Shown here: in pieces, positions 41,581 through 50,988 of the stretch
Layout: each line of letters opens with the position of its first letter
How positions within the stretch are numbered: the first letter of the stretch is position 1
Source: Planctomycetota bacterium
GTDB taxonomy: Bacteria; Planctomycetota; UBA1135; UBA2386
NCBI GenBank assembly: GCA_016713175.1
Contig: JADJPQ010000007.1
Coordinates: forward strand, 124,001 to 188,000
DNA: 64,000 nt
Reading direction: 5' to 3'
Position numbers and translations under genes: made by a program
Notes under the pieces: generated by a model
Told to the model about the DNA's origin: nothing
Database searches by the model: none
What the model saw: only the letters and a program-made list of their open reading frames with translations

Positions 41581-42465
41581 TCAGTTGGCCAGCGACGCCA
41601 GCGCCGCGAGCGCGTCTTCCATCACCTGCACGGCCTCGCTGCGCACTGCCTCCCAGACCGCACCTTCGAGGCCGAGGACATCGAGGTCGGCCTTGGCGTA
41701 TTGCGCCACCGGGGCCTTGCCCGGCAGGTAGCCGATGGCGCGTTCGTGGGCGATCGCGTCGGCCAGCCGGACGACCGCGGCGGCCTTGGCGTCCTGGGGC
41801 ATCGAACCGTCGTGGTGCGCCTTGATGACTTCCTGGATCTCGACCGCGAGGTTCCACTTCGCCGTGACCAGCGCGCCGGCCTCGGTGTGATCGATGCCGA
41901 TCACCTTGGTCTCGAGTTCGACCGTGGAACTGGCGGTGGTCGGTTTCTGCCGCAGCGCGTCGTTCAGATAGGGCACCAGCAGCAGCTTGCCGATGTCGTG
42001 CAGCAGGCCGCCGACGAACAGCAGCTCGGCCATCTCGGCGCCGAGCCTGCAGCTCTTGGCCAGGAACTTGGACACCGCGGCGACGCACGCGGCATGGGTC
42101 CACAGGCCCTTGGGCTCATGGCCGTAGCAGGTGTAATCGCGCTGCAGGAACTTGGCGGTGCTGGTGGCCAGCACCAGGCTGCGTACGCCGCGGAAGCCGA
42201 GCACCATCACCGCGTCCTTGATGGTCTTGATGCTGCGGCTGAGGCCGTAGAACGGCGAATTGACCATCGCCAGCATCTTCGCGACCAGCACCTGGTCGTT
42301 CTGCATGTGCCTCTCGAGGTCCTGCGGCTCGGTCTCGGGCTTGTTGAGCAGGGCGAGCAGTCGGACCACGAAGTCCGGCAGGGGTGGGATCAGATCGCTC
42401 TTGTGCAGGATCTCACGGCGAGTTTTCTCCTGCAGAGCGAGGTTGCCCAGGGTCGAGTTGCTCAT
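41581..42465 (-). CDS. HDOD-domain signalling protein
   Basis: ATG 42465 gives 294 residues. The HDOD pattern is clear: 'LIPPLPDFVVRLLALLNKPE', 'VLVAKMLAMVNSPFYGLSRSIKTIKDAVMVLGFRGVRSLVLATS' and the HD-like motif 'LLFVGGLLHDIGKLLLVPYL' with a later 'GIDHTEAGALVTAKWNL'. HDOD proteins lack the full metal-dependent phosphodiesterase set and act as adaptors in motility, stress or DNA-repair signalling. Since HD residues are partly kept here, residual activity is not excluded. It lies directly upstream of the PP2C gene on the same strand, 14 bp away, so they are probably co-transcribed. Confidence 0.88.
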   Translation of the reverse strand: MSNSTLGNLALQEKTRREILHKSDLIPPLPDFVVRLLALLNKPETEPQDLERHMQNDQVLVAKMLAMVNSPFYGLSRSIKTIKDAVMVLGFRGVRSLVLATSTAKFLQRDYTCYGHEPKGLWTHAACVAAVSKFLAKSCRLGAEMAELLFVGGLLHDIGKLLLVPYLNDALRQKPTTASSTVELETKVIGIDHTEAGALVTAKWNLAVEIQEVIKAHHDGSMPQDAKAAAVVRLADAIAHERAIGYLPGKAPVAQYAKADLDVLGLEGAVWEAVRSEAVQVMEDALAALASLAN

Positions 42466-42715
42466 GGTCGCTTCAGTCCGGTGGCGCGTGGTGCGGCGGC
42501 TCTGCGGGTTCTTCGGTATTCGGGTGTCGCGCGCTTGAAAGCGAATTCGGCGTCGCCGGCGGCGATACGGCAAACCCCGGTGGCGTGGTCGGTAGCGACC
42601 GGAAACGGCGTCGACGGCAGGCCGTCCGGCTACGGGTTTTCCCGCAGCGACGACCGCGGTGTCGGCCCGCGCTGCGGGTCAAGATGCGGCCTTGGGCTCG
42701 CCGAAGTACGGGCCC

Positions 42716-43297
42716 ATGACGTTGCCGTCGGAAACCTCGGGGACCGGGCCGTTGCCGCGCTCCCAGTGGCCCCTGTGTCTGCGTTCGTTCGTCCGCTCGC
42801 TGCATCGCCATCGCTTCTCGCTCGATGTGGCCCTCGGGGCGACGCTGATGGTGCTGATCCACTTGTTCGTCGTGCAGATCTCGGTGGTCAAAGGGCATTC
42901 GATGGAACCGTGCCTGCACGATGGCGATCGGCTGGTGGTCGACCGGGTGTCCTATGAACTGGCCGAGGTCGGCCGCGGCGATGTGGTCGTGCTCCGCTAT
43001 CCCCGCAATCCTGCGGTCGACTTCGTCAAGCGTATCGTCGGGTTGCCGGGCGATGTCGTGGCGATGCAGGACGGCCAGGTGCTCGTCAATGGGGAAGTGC
43101 GCGGCGAACTCGGCCACTGCATCCAGGACCACGAGACGATGGCGCCGGTGACGGTGCCCGACGGCAGCTACTTCGTGCTCGGCGACAACCGGCCGATCAG
43201 TTGTGATTCGCGCGAGTTCGGGTTGGTCGCGCAGGAACTGCTGAAGGGCCGGGTGCGGGCCCGCTTCTGGCCCCTCGATCGACTGGCGGTGTTCTGA
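42716..43297 (+). CDS. lepB: Signal peptidase I
   Basis: ATG 42716 gives 193 residues. One membrane segment ('LDVALGATLMVLIHLFVVQI', about 36-55) precedes the catalytic part: Ser62 in 'VVKGHSMEPCL', 'GDVVVLRYP', Lys105 in 'VDFVKRIVGLPGD', and the 'VLGDNRPISCDSREFG' box, so the Ser-Lys dyad is intact. It cleaves signal peptides of exported proteins on the outer face of the membrane. The frame is open to 42659; the upstream part has no features. The gene is divergent from the HDOD gene across 250 bp and is followed 21 bp later by the SDR gene. Confidence 0.93.
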   Translation: MTLPSETSGTGPLPRSQWPLCLRSFVRSLHRHRFSLDVALGATLMVLIHLFVVQISVVKGHSMEPCLHDGDRLVVDRVSYELAEVGRGDVVVLRYPRNPAVDFVKRIVGLPGDVVAMQDGQVLVNGEVRGELGHCIQDHETMAPVTVPDGSYFVLGDNRPISCDSREFGLVAQELLKGRVRARFWPLDRLAVF

Positions 43298-43318
43298 TCG
43301 CCGCGTAAGCTGCCGCGC

Positions 43319-43978
43319 GTGAACGGACCGATCCTGATCGTCGGTGGTGGCCAGGGCATCGGCGCGGCGATCGCCGCCGACGCGGGCCCGGCGGCGGCGG
43401 TGTGGACGCGGAGCAGGGGCGTCGACGCCGGGGATCGTGCGGCGCTGACGGCGGCGTTTGCCCGGCTGCGCGCCGAGCGCGGGGTGCCCTGGGCGCTGGT
43501 GCACACGATCGGCGACTTCGTCGAGACCCCGCTGCTGCAGACCGGCGTCGAACAGTACGAAGCCTTGGTGCACAGCAACCTGACGACGCTGTTCCACACG
43601 CTGGCGGTCGTCGTGCCGGCGTTGGTCGAGCAGCGGCGCGGCCGGGTCGTGCTGTTCGCGGCGGCCGGCACGGATCGGCAGCGGGCCATGCAGCGGGCGC
43701 CGTGGTATTTCGCGCTGAAGGCGGCCGTCGTGCAGGTCGCGCGATCCCTGGCCGGTGAAGTGGCGGCGGCCGGCGTCACCGTCAACGTGATTTCGCCGGG
43801 ACTGATCGAGCATCCGCACAGCCACCGCGACAGCCAGGCACGGTTGCGGCCGCGGGTGCCGATCGGCCGGCTGGGCACCGTGGCCGACATCGTCGCGCTG
43901 GTGCGCTGGTTGGCGTCGGACGCGTCCGCCTATGTGACCGGCGAGAACTTCACCGTCGACGGCGGGCTGCAGTTGTAG
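43319..43978 (+). CDS. Short-chain dehydrogenase/reductase with altered serine
   Basis: GTG 43319 gives 219 residues of Rossmann fold. The cofactor loop 'ILIVGGGQGIGAAIA' (5-19) fits the TGxxxGxG pattern, Asn87 ('HSNLTT') and the catalytic 'YFALK' (Tyr130, Lys134) are present, and 'VISPGLIEHP' and 'GENFTVDGGLQL' are the usual late motifs. The catalytic serine expected about 14 residues before the tyrosine is not there: the segment reads 'VLFAAAGTDRQ', with Thr118 the only candidate hydroxyl. The protein is short for the family (about 250), with a clipped first half. It could be an SDR of altered mechanism. Substrate is unknown. It lies 21 bp behind lepB and converges on the FAH gene. Confidence 0.88.
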   Translation: MNGPILIVGGGQGIGAAIAADAGPAAAVWTRSRGVDAGDRAALTAAFARLRAERGVPWALVHTIGDFVETPLLQTGVEQYEALVHSNLTTLFHTLAVVVPALVEQRRGRVVLFAAAGTDRQRAMQRAPWYFALKAAVVQVARSLAGEVAAAGVTVNVISPGLIEHPHSHRDSQARLRPRVPIGRLGTVADIVALVRWLASDASAYVTGENFTVDGGLQL

Positions 43979-43985
43979 CCGGCGG

Positions 43986-44885
43986 TCAGTTTGCGCGGAG
44001 TGCTGGGGCGGCTTCGCGGACGACCGGATTGGTCAGTTCGCCGAGTCCCTCGATCGTGACGGTCATCCGGTCGCCCGGGACGACCGGGCCGACGCCCTCG
44101 GGCGTGCCCATCGCGATGAGGTCGCCGGGCCGCAGCGTCGTGCAGCGCGCCATCGCCGCCAGCGCCTCGCCGATGCCGAACACCATCTGCGACGTGCGCG
44201 CCTGTTGTCGCACCTGGCCATTGACCGTCATCGTGATCTGCAGGTCGCTCGGATCGATCGCATCGGCTGGCACGACGAACGGGCCGACCGGGCAGAACGT
44301 GTCGAACGACTTGCTGCGCAACCACGGGTACTTCTGGTCGCGGTCACTGCCTTGCAGTTTGCGGGCGGTGACGTCGTTCAGCACGGTGTAGCCGGCGACG
44401 AGTTGCGTCCAGCTTTCGACGGGGACATGCTTCTTGCCGCCGTCGTTCGGATCGGCGAAGCCCAGCACCAGGCCCAGTTCGGCCTCGTGGTCGACGCGCG
44501 TCTCCAGCCAGTACGGGATCGCGACCGGTGCGCCATGCGCCGTCAGCGTGTCGGGCAGCTTGGCGAAGAAGATCGGTTCCTTCGGCGCTTCGGCGCCGAA
44601 CTCGCGCGCATGCGCGACGTAGTTCTTGGCCAGGCACAGGATCTTGCCGGGCTTGGGCACCGGCACCTCGAACTGATCGGGCGCCGCGATGCTGCGGGCG
44701 TGGGCCATCCGTTCGCGCAGGTCGGAGAGCCGCAGTTCGCCGCGGCGCAGCAACGCGTGCACGTCGAGCGGGCCGAGGTCGAGCCACCTGGGGCCGCCGG
44801 GGGCGGTCGGGTCGATGGCGCCGACATGCACGGCGGCGCCACACCGGAAGCGGAACCATGCCGGCGCTGCCGGCAATGCCGTCAC
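43986..44885 (-). CDS. Fumarylacetoacetate hydrolase-family protein
   Basis: GTG 44885 overlaps the stop of the upstream prenyltransferase-fold gene as GTGA and gives 299 residues. FAH-family motifs are visible: 'ILCLAKNYVAHAREFG', 'PIFFAKLPDTL', 'DHEAELGLVLGFAD' (the metal-binding Glu pair), 'GYTVLNDVTARKLQ', 'KSFDTFCPVGPFVV' and 'TPEGVGPVVPGD'. Members are Mg/Ca-dependent hydrolases or decarboxylases of beta-diketones and oxaloacetate-like acids. The exact substrate cannot be given. The N-terminal 60 residues are a small domain with 'DVHALLRRGELRLSDLRER'. It converges on the SDR gene with a 7-bp gap. Confidence 0.92.
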   Translation of the reverse strand: MTALPAAPAWFRFRCGAAVHVGAIDPTAPGGPRWLDLGPLDVHALLRRGELRLSDLRERMAHARSIAAPDQFEVPVPKPGKILCLAKNYVAHAREFGAEAPKEPIFFAKLPDTLTAHGAPVAIPYWLETRVDHEAELGLVLGFADPNDGGKKHVPVESWTQLVAGYTVLNDVTARKLQGSDRDQKYPWLRSKSFDTFCPVGPFVVPADAIDPSDLQITMTVNGQVRQQARTSQMVFGIGEALAAMARCTTLRPGDLIAMGTPEGVGPVVPGDRMTVTIEGLGELTNPVVREAAPALRAN

Positions 44886-46714
44886 TGACACTTCTCCAGC
44901 GCGGCCAACGCGTAGCAGGTGCACAGCATCTGCATGCCTTCCCACCAGCGATCGTTCTTGCCGTTGACCCAGGTGCCGTCTGCGGCCTGCATGCCTTCGA
45001 GATGCGCGCGCAGCGCCTTCTGCCAGGGGATCTGCAGCGGCTTGCCATCCTTGTCGATCGTCGTCACCGTGTCGACCTTGGCGGCGCTCAACGCCTGCGC
45101 CAGCACCATGTAGTAGTAGAACAGGCCCTGGAACTTGACCTTCTCGCCGAGCGCCGGATCGGCGCCCGGATTCTCGGCCAACGTCCAGTTGTCCTGGATC
45201 CACTTGACCGCGGCCTGCACGCGCGGATCGTCGCCGGGGATGCCGCACAGCGTGTACGACTTGAGCAGCGCGTAGGTCATCGAGCCGTAGCTGCGCGGCG
45301 CCGACTTGCCATCGGGCAGCACGACGTAGCCAGCGGCCGAGTTGCCGGGGTAGTAGGCCGCGCCGCCGTCGTCGCCCGACGTGGCGTCGATCAGTTTGCC
45401 GTCCTGGTCGGGGTCGGGCACCTTGCCCTTGAAGTCGTTGACGCTCTTCAGGTTCTGCGTCCGTTGCAGGAACACGATCGCCTTGGCGAATGCTTCGTCA
45501 TTGGCCGGCAGCCCGGTGGCGCGCAGAGCCTCGAGCGAGAAGTGCAGGTTGCTGAGGTCACCGCGCTGGCTGTTGCCATAGCCGATCGAACCGTAGTCGC
45601 GATCGGCCTTGCCATAGCCGCTGGACTCGGCGTTCTGGTAGCGCAGGATGCACTTCTGCGCTTTCTCGAGCGCGGCCTTGGCGGCCGGGTTGTCCTGCCG
45701 CGTGAGCGCACCGACGACCACGCAGGTCGTGTAGTTGGGCACCTGCTGGCCCCACGAGCCATCTTCGTTCTGCGACTGCAGCAGCCAGGCGAGACCCTGA
45801 TCGATCACCGCCTGCTCGGCCTTGCTGCGGCTGGCGGAGGGCTTGCTCTGCAGGGCCATGATGCCGAAGCCGGTGAACGCCGGATCCGGAAACTGCTTGT
45901 CGCCCATCTTGACGAAGAACACGCCGTCCTTCTGCTGCGCCAGCAGCCACTGGAACGCCTTCTCCTGCGCCGGCGACCACGCCGTGGTGGTCGGGTTCTG
46001 GGCCTTGTCGAGCCGCTTGTTGGCGGCCTGGCAGGCGACCAGCCGGACCAGCGCGTCGGTCGCCGCGGTCATCTCGAGCTTGCTCGGGTCGGCGAACAGG
46101 GCCTTCGCCAGCGCCGCAGGCTCCTTGGCCAGGTGCTGCGGGAACGCGTCGATCCGCACTTCCGAAAGGACCGAGCCGATGGCGGCGTCGAACGTCGGCA
46201 CCTCGGCGTTCTGCCGGTGGAGCCAGGCCTTGGCCTGCGCGATCTCGTCCCGGCGGCCGTCCGGGTCGATGGCCGAGAACGCGGCGATGACCCACGCGGT
46301 CGTCTCGACGTCGCCATAGCTGCCGTTGGCTTCGCGTGCGCGCGTCAGCTGGTCGAGCGAGGGGCGGACCAGCGGCCCGTCGCTGACATGGTAGTGGCGG
46401 TGGCAGTGGCCCATCGCCGCCAGGATCCTGGCCGTCTGCAGCACCGAGCTGCCGCCGAGTCCGGCACCCTTGCCGGTGCCCTGGTTGGCTGACTTGCAGA
46501 TCGCGTCGATCAGCTGGTCGATCTCATCCTTGAAGACGTTGCCGCGTTTGCGTTCGGGCCTGCTCGGCGCGGTCGGCGACGCGCTTGGGGCCTGAGGAAC
46601 CGCCGCGGCCGCCACGACGTTGCTCTGGCCCTGCCGGGCCGGAGTCGTGCTGGCACACAGGAACGGGGTCAGCAGGAACGGGGAAAGAGCGCTCCGCAGC
46701 AGCGTGCTGGTCAT
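44882..46714 (-). CDS. Secreted prenyltransferase/squalene-oxidase-fold (alpha-toroid) protein
   Basis: ATG 46714 gives 610 residues with a signal peptide ('MTSTLLRSALSPFLLTPFLCAS'). The frame upstream is not used. The body has repeated alpha-toroid units such as 'ARILAAMGHCHRHYH', 'QWLLAQQKDGVFFVKMG', 'GLAWLLQSQNEDGSWGQQVPNYTTCVVVGAL' and 'LEGMQAADGTWVNGKNDRWWEG': the 'Q..DGsW' pattern is typical of prenyltransferase/squalene-hopene cyclase repeats. The Asp-rich catalytic motif of terpene cyclases (DxDD) is not evident, so it is more likely a non-catalytic member like those found in planctomycete secretomes. It overlaps the FAH gene as GTGA, hence co-translated. Start region overlaps no other gene; the BNR lipoprotein is divergent, 131 bp away. 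Confidence 0.85.
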   Translation of the reverse strand: MTSTLLRSALSPFLLTPFLCASTTPARQGQSNVVAAAAVPQAPSASPTAPSRPERKRGNVFKDEIDQLIDAICKSANQGTGKGAGLGGSSVLQTARILAAMGHCHRHYHVSDGPLVRPSLDQLTRAREANGSYGDVETTAWVIAAFSAIDPDGRRDEIAQAKAWLHRQNAEVPTFDAAIGSVLSEVRIDAFPQHLAKEPAALAKALFADPSKLEMTAATDALVRLVACQAANKRLDKAQNPTTTAWSPAQEKAFQWLLAQQKDGVFFVKMGDKQFPDPAFTGFGIMALQSKPSASRSKAEQAVIDQGLAWLLQSQNEDGSWGQQVPNYTTCVVVGALTRQDNPAAKAALEKAQKCILRYQNAESSGYGKADRDYGSIGYGNSQRGDLSNLHFSLEALRATGLPANDEAFAKAIVFLQRTQNLKSVNDFKGKVPDPDQDGKLIDATSGDDGGAAYYPGNSAAGYVVLPDGKSAPRSYGSMTYALLKSYTLCGIPGDDPRVQAAVKWIQDNWTLAENPGADPALGEKVKFQGLFYYYMVLAQALSAAKVDTVTTIDKDGKPLQIPWQKALRAHLEGMQAADGTWVNGKNDRWWEGMQMLCTCYALAALEKCQ

Positions 46715-46845
46715 GCGAGGGGTGGAGGTTAGGACCGGGCCAACTCGCGGACAAACGGAAACGGGCCGGGGACGGTTCACTGACCCCAGGGCCGCGATCC
46801 TGGCGTAGAGTGGGCGATCCTCCCTGCCCCACGGAGCCGTCCCGC

Positions 46846-49496
46846 ATGCGTCCTGCCTTGCTTCCCTGGCTGTTTCTGTTGGCCGCTTGTTCGGCGCCGA
46901 CCGGCGACCTGGCCACGACCGGCGAACCCGAATCCGAAGGCGAATCGCCGGACAACCCCGAAGCCGCGCTGCAGTGGCGGCGCCTGCGCTGGCAGGACGA
47001 GAACGGTCAGGTCGATCCGGCGGACGTGCGCACCGCTCGCCAACAGCGTGCTGCCAATGCCGCCCATCACGCCACGCTCGAACGCGCCGGCATCGGCCGC
47101 TTCGGCTGGGTCGAACGTGGGCCGTTCAACATCGGCGGCCGCACGCGGTCCCTGGTGGTCAACCCGGCCAACGCCAACCAGCTGTGGGCGGGCGCGGTCG
47201 GTGGTGGGGTGTGGCGCACGACGGATGGCGGCGTTCCACCTGGTCGCCGATCGACGACTGGCTCGGCAATCTGGCGGTGTGTTCGCTGGCGCTCGTGCCG
47301 GGCACGCCGCCCACCATCTACGCCGGCACCGGCGAGGGCTTCTTCAACGGCGATGCGCTGGCCGGCGAAGGCATCTTCAAGTCGGTCGACGGCGGCGTGA
47401 CGTTCACGCAGCTGGCGGCGACCGCGTCGTTCACGCACGTCAATCGGATCGCCGTACATCCCACCAATCCGGCGATCCTGCTGGCGGCGGTGCGCAACGC
47501 GGGCATCTATCGCTCGACCAACGCCGGCGTTTCGTGGTCCTTGGTCCGGTCGGTCAGCAACAGCCTGCAGGTCGCGTTCGATCCGAACGATGGCAACCGC
47601 TGCGTCGGCGATGTCTACGACGGTTCGCTGCACCGCGTCGTCTACTCGACCAACGCCGGTGCGTCGTGGACGAATGCCGCGACCGGGCTGATCGGTCAGT
47701 CGGGGATCTCGGGTCGGATCGAACTGGCCTACGCGCGCTCGACCGCGAACATGGTCTACGCGTCCTGCGGCACCGGCGGTGGGCTGATCTGGCGTTCGAC
47801 CGACGGCGGCGTCAACTGGACGCAGCGGACGGCCTCCGGCGGCGGTTCCGGCGCGGCGTGGTACTACAACGCGCTGTGGGTGGATCCGTTCGACGCCAAC
47901 TTCCTCGTGACCGGCGCGTACCACTGCTACAAGTCGACCAACGGCGGCAGCACGCTGACGCGGATCAGCAACGGCTACATCAACGACAACGGCCCGCACC
48001 CGGACGTGCACGGGTTCGTCGCCGATCCGGGCTACAACGGCACGACGAACAACAAGGTCTGGGTGGTCACCGACGGCGGCGTCTACCTGACGAACAACGT
48101 CAAGACGGCGTCGACGACGAGCGGCTGGACGCGGCGCGACAACCGCTACCGCGCCTCGCAGTTCTACGGTGCTGCCGGCCATGGGGCGACCGGCCGGATC
48201 AACGGCGGTACGCAGGACAACGGGTCGCTGACGCTGCAGAACAATGCGACGTCGGCGCAGTTGACCTACGGCGGCGACGGCGGCTACGCGGCGATCGACT
48301 GGGTCAACCCGAACTACATCTACGGCGAGTATGTCTACGCCGAGATGCACCGTTCGACCAACGGCGGCTCGTCAGCGAGCACCATCGACGCCGGCATCGG
48401 CGACTCCGGTTCTGGCTCGACCGCGAACTTCATCGCGCCGTTCATCCTCGATCCTAACGATCCGGCACGACTGCTGGTCGGCGGCGCGAGTCTGTGGCGG
48501 ACCAGCAATGCCCGCGCCGGCACCGTCGCCTGGTCGGCGATCAAGGGTGCGGTCGGCGCCAACATCAGCGCGATCGCGGTCGCGCCCGGCAACGCCAACG
48601 TGATCTGGGTCGGGCACAACGATGGTCGGGTCTACCAGACCGCGAACGGTCTGGCGGCGGCGCCGACGTGGTCGGCGGTGGACGCCAACGGTGCGCCCAA
48701 CCCGCTGCCCAACCGCTTCGTCGAGCGGATCGTCATCGACCCCGCCAATGCCAACCGGGTGTGGGTCGCGCTCGGCGGGTTCTCGCCGGACAACCTGTGG
48801 CTCACCACCAACGGCGGCACGTCGTTCGTCGATCGAACCGGCAGCGGCGTCACCGGCTTGCCGAACGCGCCGATCCATGGCCTGTGCCTGCACCCGGTCC
48901 TGGCCGGTCGCGTCTACGCCGGCACCGAGGTCGGCATGTTCGCGTCCGAGGACGACGGTCTGTCGTGGTCGACGGCCAACGAAGGGCCGGCCGACACCAG
49001 CGTCGAGGAAGTCGTGTTCATGCACGGCACCACGCGGCTGCTCGTCGCCACCCACGGGCGTGGTCTGTGGACGATCGACGTCCGCGAGCCGACGGTGACG
49101 ACGCTGGGCGCTGGCTGCTCGGGCACCGCCGGTGTGCCGGCCCTGACGGCGACGCCGCCAGCCATCGGGACCACGGTCACCGCGACGATCACGTCGATTC
49201 CGGCCAACGCGTTCTGTTTCCTGATCGTCGGCTTCGACATCACGTCGTGGAACGGCAACCCGTTGCCGATGGCGCTCGATCCGCTCGGCATGACCGGTTG
49301 CGTCGGTCGCGTGCGGCCTGATCTGACGATCGGCCAACTGGCGGTCGGCGGGCAGTTCGCCACATCGTTTGCGTTGCCGGCGGCGCCGAACACCGTCGGC
49401 AGTGCGTTCTGGGCGCAGGGCCTGGTCGTGGATGCCGGGGCCAACCCAGGCGGCGCGACCGTCAGCAATGCCCTGGTGCTGACGATCGGGCACTGA
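46846..49496 (+). pseudogene. BNR/sortilin-like beta-propeller lipoprotein interrupted by a frameshift near 47230
   Basis: The protein begins at ATG 46846 with a lipobox ('MRPALLPWLFLLAACSAP', Cys15). About 129 residues run in this frame to 'GGGVWRTTDGG', then the coding sense passes to the frame one base earlier ('STWSPIDDWLGNLAV'), which stays open to 49496; the first frame stops at 47400. A single missing base at about 47230-47238 explains this. Joined, the protein would have about 880 residues: Asp-box repeats ('STNAGVSWSLVR', 'STDGGVNWTQRT', 'SEDDGLSWSTAN') of the sialidase/VPS10 propeller, and the C-terminal module starting at 'LGAGCSGTAGVPAL' near 49108. There is no slippery sequence, so the break is a mutation or a sequencing error. 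Confidence 0.8.
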
Positions 49497-49502
49497 CCGC
49501 GG

Positions 49503-49823
49503 TCACCGCTGCCGCAGCTTGACCGCCGTTCCGTAAGCCAGGATCTCGGCGGCGCCCGAAGCGACGTGGTTGGTCGCCAGCTGTACGCCGACGACCGCGT
49601 CGGCGCCCAGCCGTCTGGCGTCGGCGATCATCCGTTCGATCGCCTGTTCGCGCGCTTCCGCCAGCATCTTGGTGTAGTGCTCGAGTTCGGCGCCGACCAG
49701 GTTGCGGAACCACTCGGTGATGTCCTTCAACAGGTTGCGCGTGCGCGTCGCCGCGCCGCGGACCATGCCCAGCGTCGTCACGACGTCGTGGCCGGCGATC
49801 GCATCGGTGGTGGAGATCAGCAT
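49503..49823 (-). CDS. YbjQ/UPF0145-family protein
   Basis: ATG 49823 gives 106 residues that fit the YbjQ (heavy-metal-binding DUF74) family: 'MLISTTDAIAGHDVVTTLGMVRG', 'REQAIERMIADARRLGADAVVGVQL' and 'GAAEILAYGTAVKL'. The fold is a ferredoxin-like pentamer; function remains uncertain. Its ATG overlaps the TGA of the anti-sigma-like gene (TGATG). It is the last gene of the second sigma operon and converges on the BNR gene, 6 bp away. Confidence 0.88.
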   Translation of the reverse strand: MLISTTDAIAGHDVVTTLGMVRGAATRTRNLLKDITEWFRNLVGAELEHYTKMLAEAREQAIERMIADARRLGADAVVGVQLATNHVASGAAEILAYGTAVKLRQR

Positions 49824-50278
49824 CAGTAGAGCACCCCACGGTAGCGGTCGAAGCGGCTGGCGCGCAGCTTCAACCGGAACGAGTTCCACAGCAGGATGCC
49901 GCTGCCGAGCAGCACGGCCAGCGTGCCGACCTTGATGATCCAGTGCAGGTCGGAAACCATCAGCTGCCACAAGGCGAACACCAGCAGCGTCGCCGCGCCG
50001 AGCAGCAGCAGACACCAGCCGAGTTGCCATTCGCTGCGGTTGTAGAAGCGGGCCCAGAAGCGCCGCGCCTCGATGTCGGATGGCTCCATCATCTGCATCG
50101 ACCGCGACAGGTCGAGGATCTCCCGGTGCTGCGCCGCCTGGGCTGCCAGTGCGGGATCCTGGGCGATCGCCTTGTCGAACGCGCTGCGTTCCTTGGGCGA
50201 CAGGGCGCCGTCGACCCACAGGGTCAGCAGGCGCTGCCCTTCGCTGAGCGGCGGATCTTCGTCGTGGAGCGTGGTCAC
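49823..50278 (-). CDS. Anti-sigma-like membrane protein with two membrane segments
   Basis: GTG 50278 overlaps the stop of the sigma gene as GTGA and gives 151 residues. The cytoplasmic part (1-85) contains 'LTLWVDGALSPKERSAFDKAI', the '(L/W)vDGeLs..er..v' pattern of anti-sigma N-terminal helices, but no zinc-binding His-x3-Cys-x2-Cys. Two membrane segments follow ('LGWCLLLLGAATLLVFALWQL' and 'WIIKVGTLAVLLGSGILLW'), ending in a short basic tail inside. The role is inferred from position and topology. It would hold the sigma factor inactive at the membrane. Confidence 0.68.
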   Translation of the reverse strand: MTTLHDEDPPLSEGQRLLTLWVDGALSPKERSAFDKAIAQDPALAAQAAQHREILDLSRSMQMMEPSDIEARRFWARFYNRSEWQLGWCLLLLGAATLLVFALWQLMVSDLHWIIKVGTLAVLLGSGILLWNSFRLKLRASRFDRYRGVLY

Positions 50279-50883
50279 GAGTTGCCCTCCATGTAGTCCT
50301 CCATCAGCGCGCGCAACTTCTGGCGCGCGTGGAACAGGCGCGACATCACCGTGCCGATCGGGATGCCGAGCACGTCCGCCATGGCCTGGTAGTCCAGATC
50401 CTGGAAGTGCCGCAGCATCAGGATCTCCCGGTGCTTCTGCGGCAGCTTCTCGACCGCCTGCCAGAACGCGCGCTGCTGTTCGCTGGCTTCCGCGTGTTCT
50501 TCCGGCGTCAGGCTGCCGGACGGCAGCGGCCGGTCTTCCTCGCCATCACCACTGGCGTGGATCGACCGCGCCTTGCGCTTCCTGTGCTTCTCGACGTGGT
50601 TCAGGCAGGCGTTGCGCAGGATCCGGTAGAACCACGGCGCGAACGGTTCGCCCTCGCGGAAGCGGTCCAGCGTCTTGAACACCCGGAAGAACGCTTCCTG
50701 GGCGAGGTCCATCGCTTCGTCGCGATCGCCGAGGTAGCCCATCGCGACGGTGACAGCTTTGCCCATGTAGCGGTCCACGAGTGCCTCGAACGAAGCGTGG
50801 TCGCCGTGCTTGGCACCGGTGACCAGGCGGATCTCTTCGGCAGCTTGCAAGATCTCGCGGCTACCGGGGGCGGGGGCCGTCAT
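50275..50883 (-). CDS. ECF RNA polymerase sigma factor
   Basis: The 202-residue protein has region 2 ('FEALVDRYMGKAVTVAMGYLG', 'EAMDLAQEAFFRVFKTLDRF', 'FAPWFYRILRNACLNHVEKHRKRK') and region 4 ('LPQKHREILMLRHFQDLDYQAMADVLGIPIGTVMSRLFHARQKLR'), separated by an acidic linker (about 108-140). The pattern is that of RpoE-like ECF factors. ATG 50883 is the first in frame. The next two genes on the strand, overlapping at GTGA and TGATG, are the anti-sigma-like and YbjQ genes, so the three form one operon. The 105 bp to the divergent aminotransferase gene must hold both promoters. Confidence 0.93.
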   Translation of the reverse strand: MTAPAPGSREILQAAEEIRLVTGAKHGDHASFEALVDRYMGKAVTVAMGYLGDRDEAMDLAQEAFFRVFKTLDRFREGEPFAPWFYRILRNACLNHVEKHRKRKARSIHASGDGEEDRPLPSGSLTPEEHAEASEQQRAFWQAVEKLPQKHREILMLRHFQDLDYQAMADVLGIPIGTVMSRLFHARQKLRALMEDYMEGNS

Positions 50884-50988
50884 TCACGGGCACTTTGGAG
50901 AACGTTCCGGTCGATGGCAAGGACGATTGCCGTCTCGGTGTTCTCGCATCACGGCGGTATGGTGCCGGTCGCCCGTTCCCGGGTTCCC

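Noticed and set aside
47215..47245. Programmed frameshift in the BNR gene
   Set aside because: There is no slippery heptamer and no evident downstream structure. A mutation or sequencing error is simpler.
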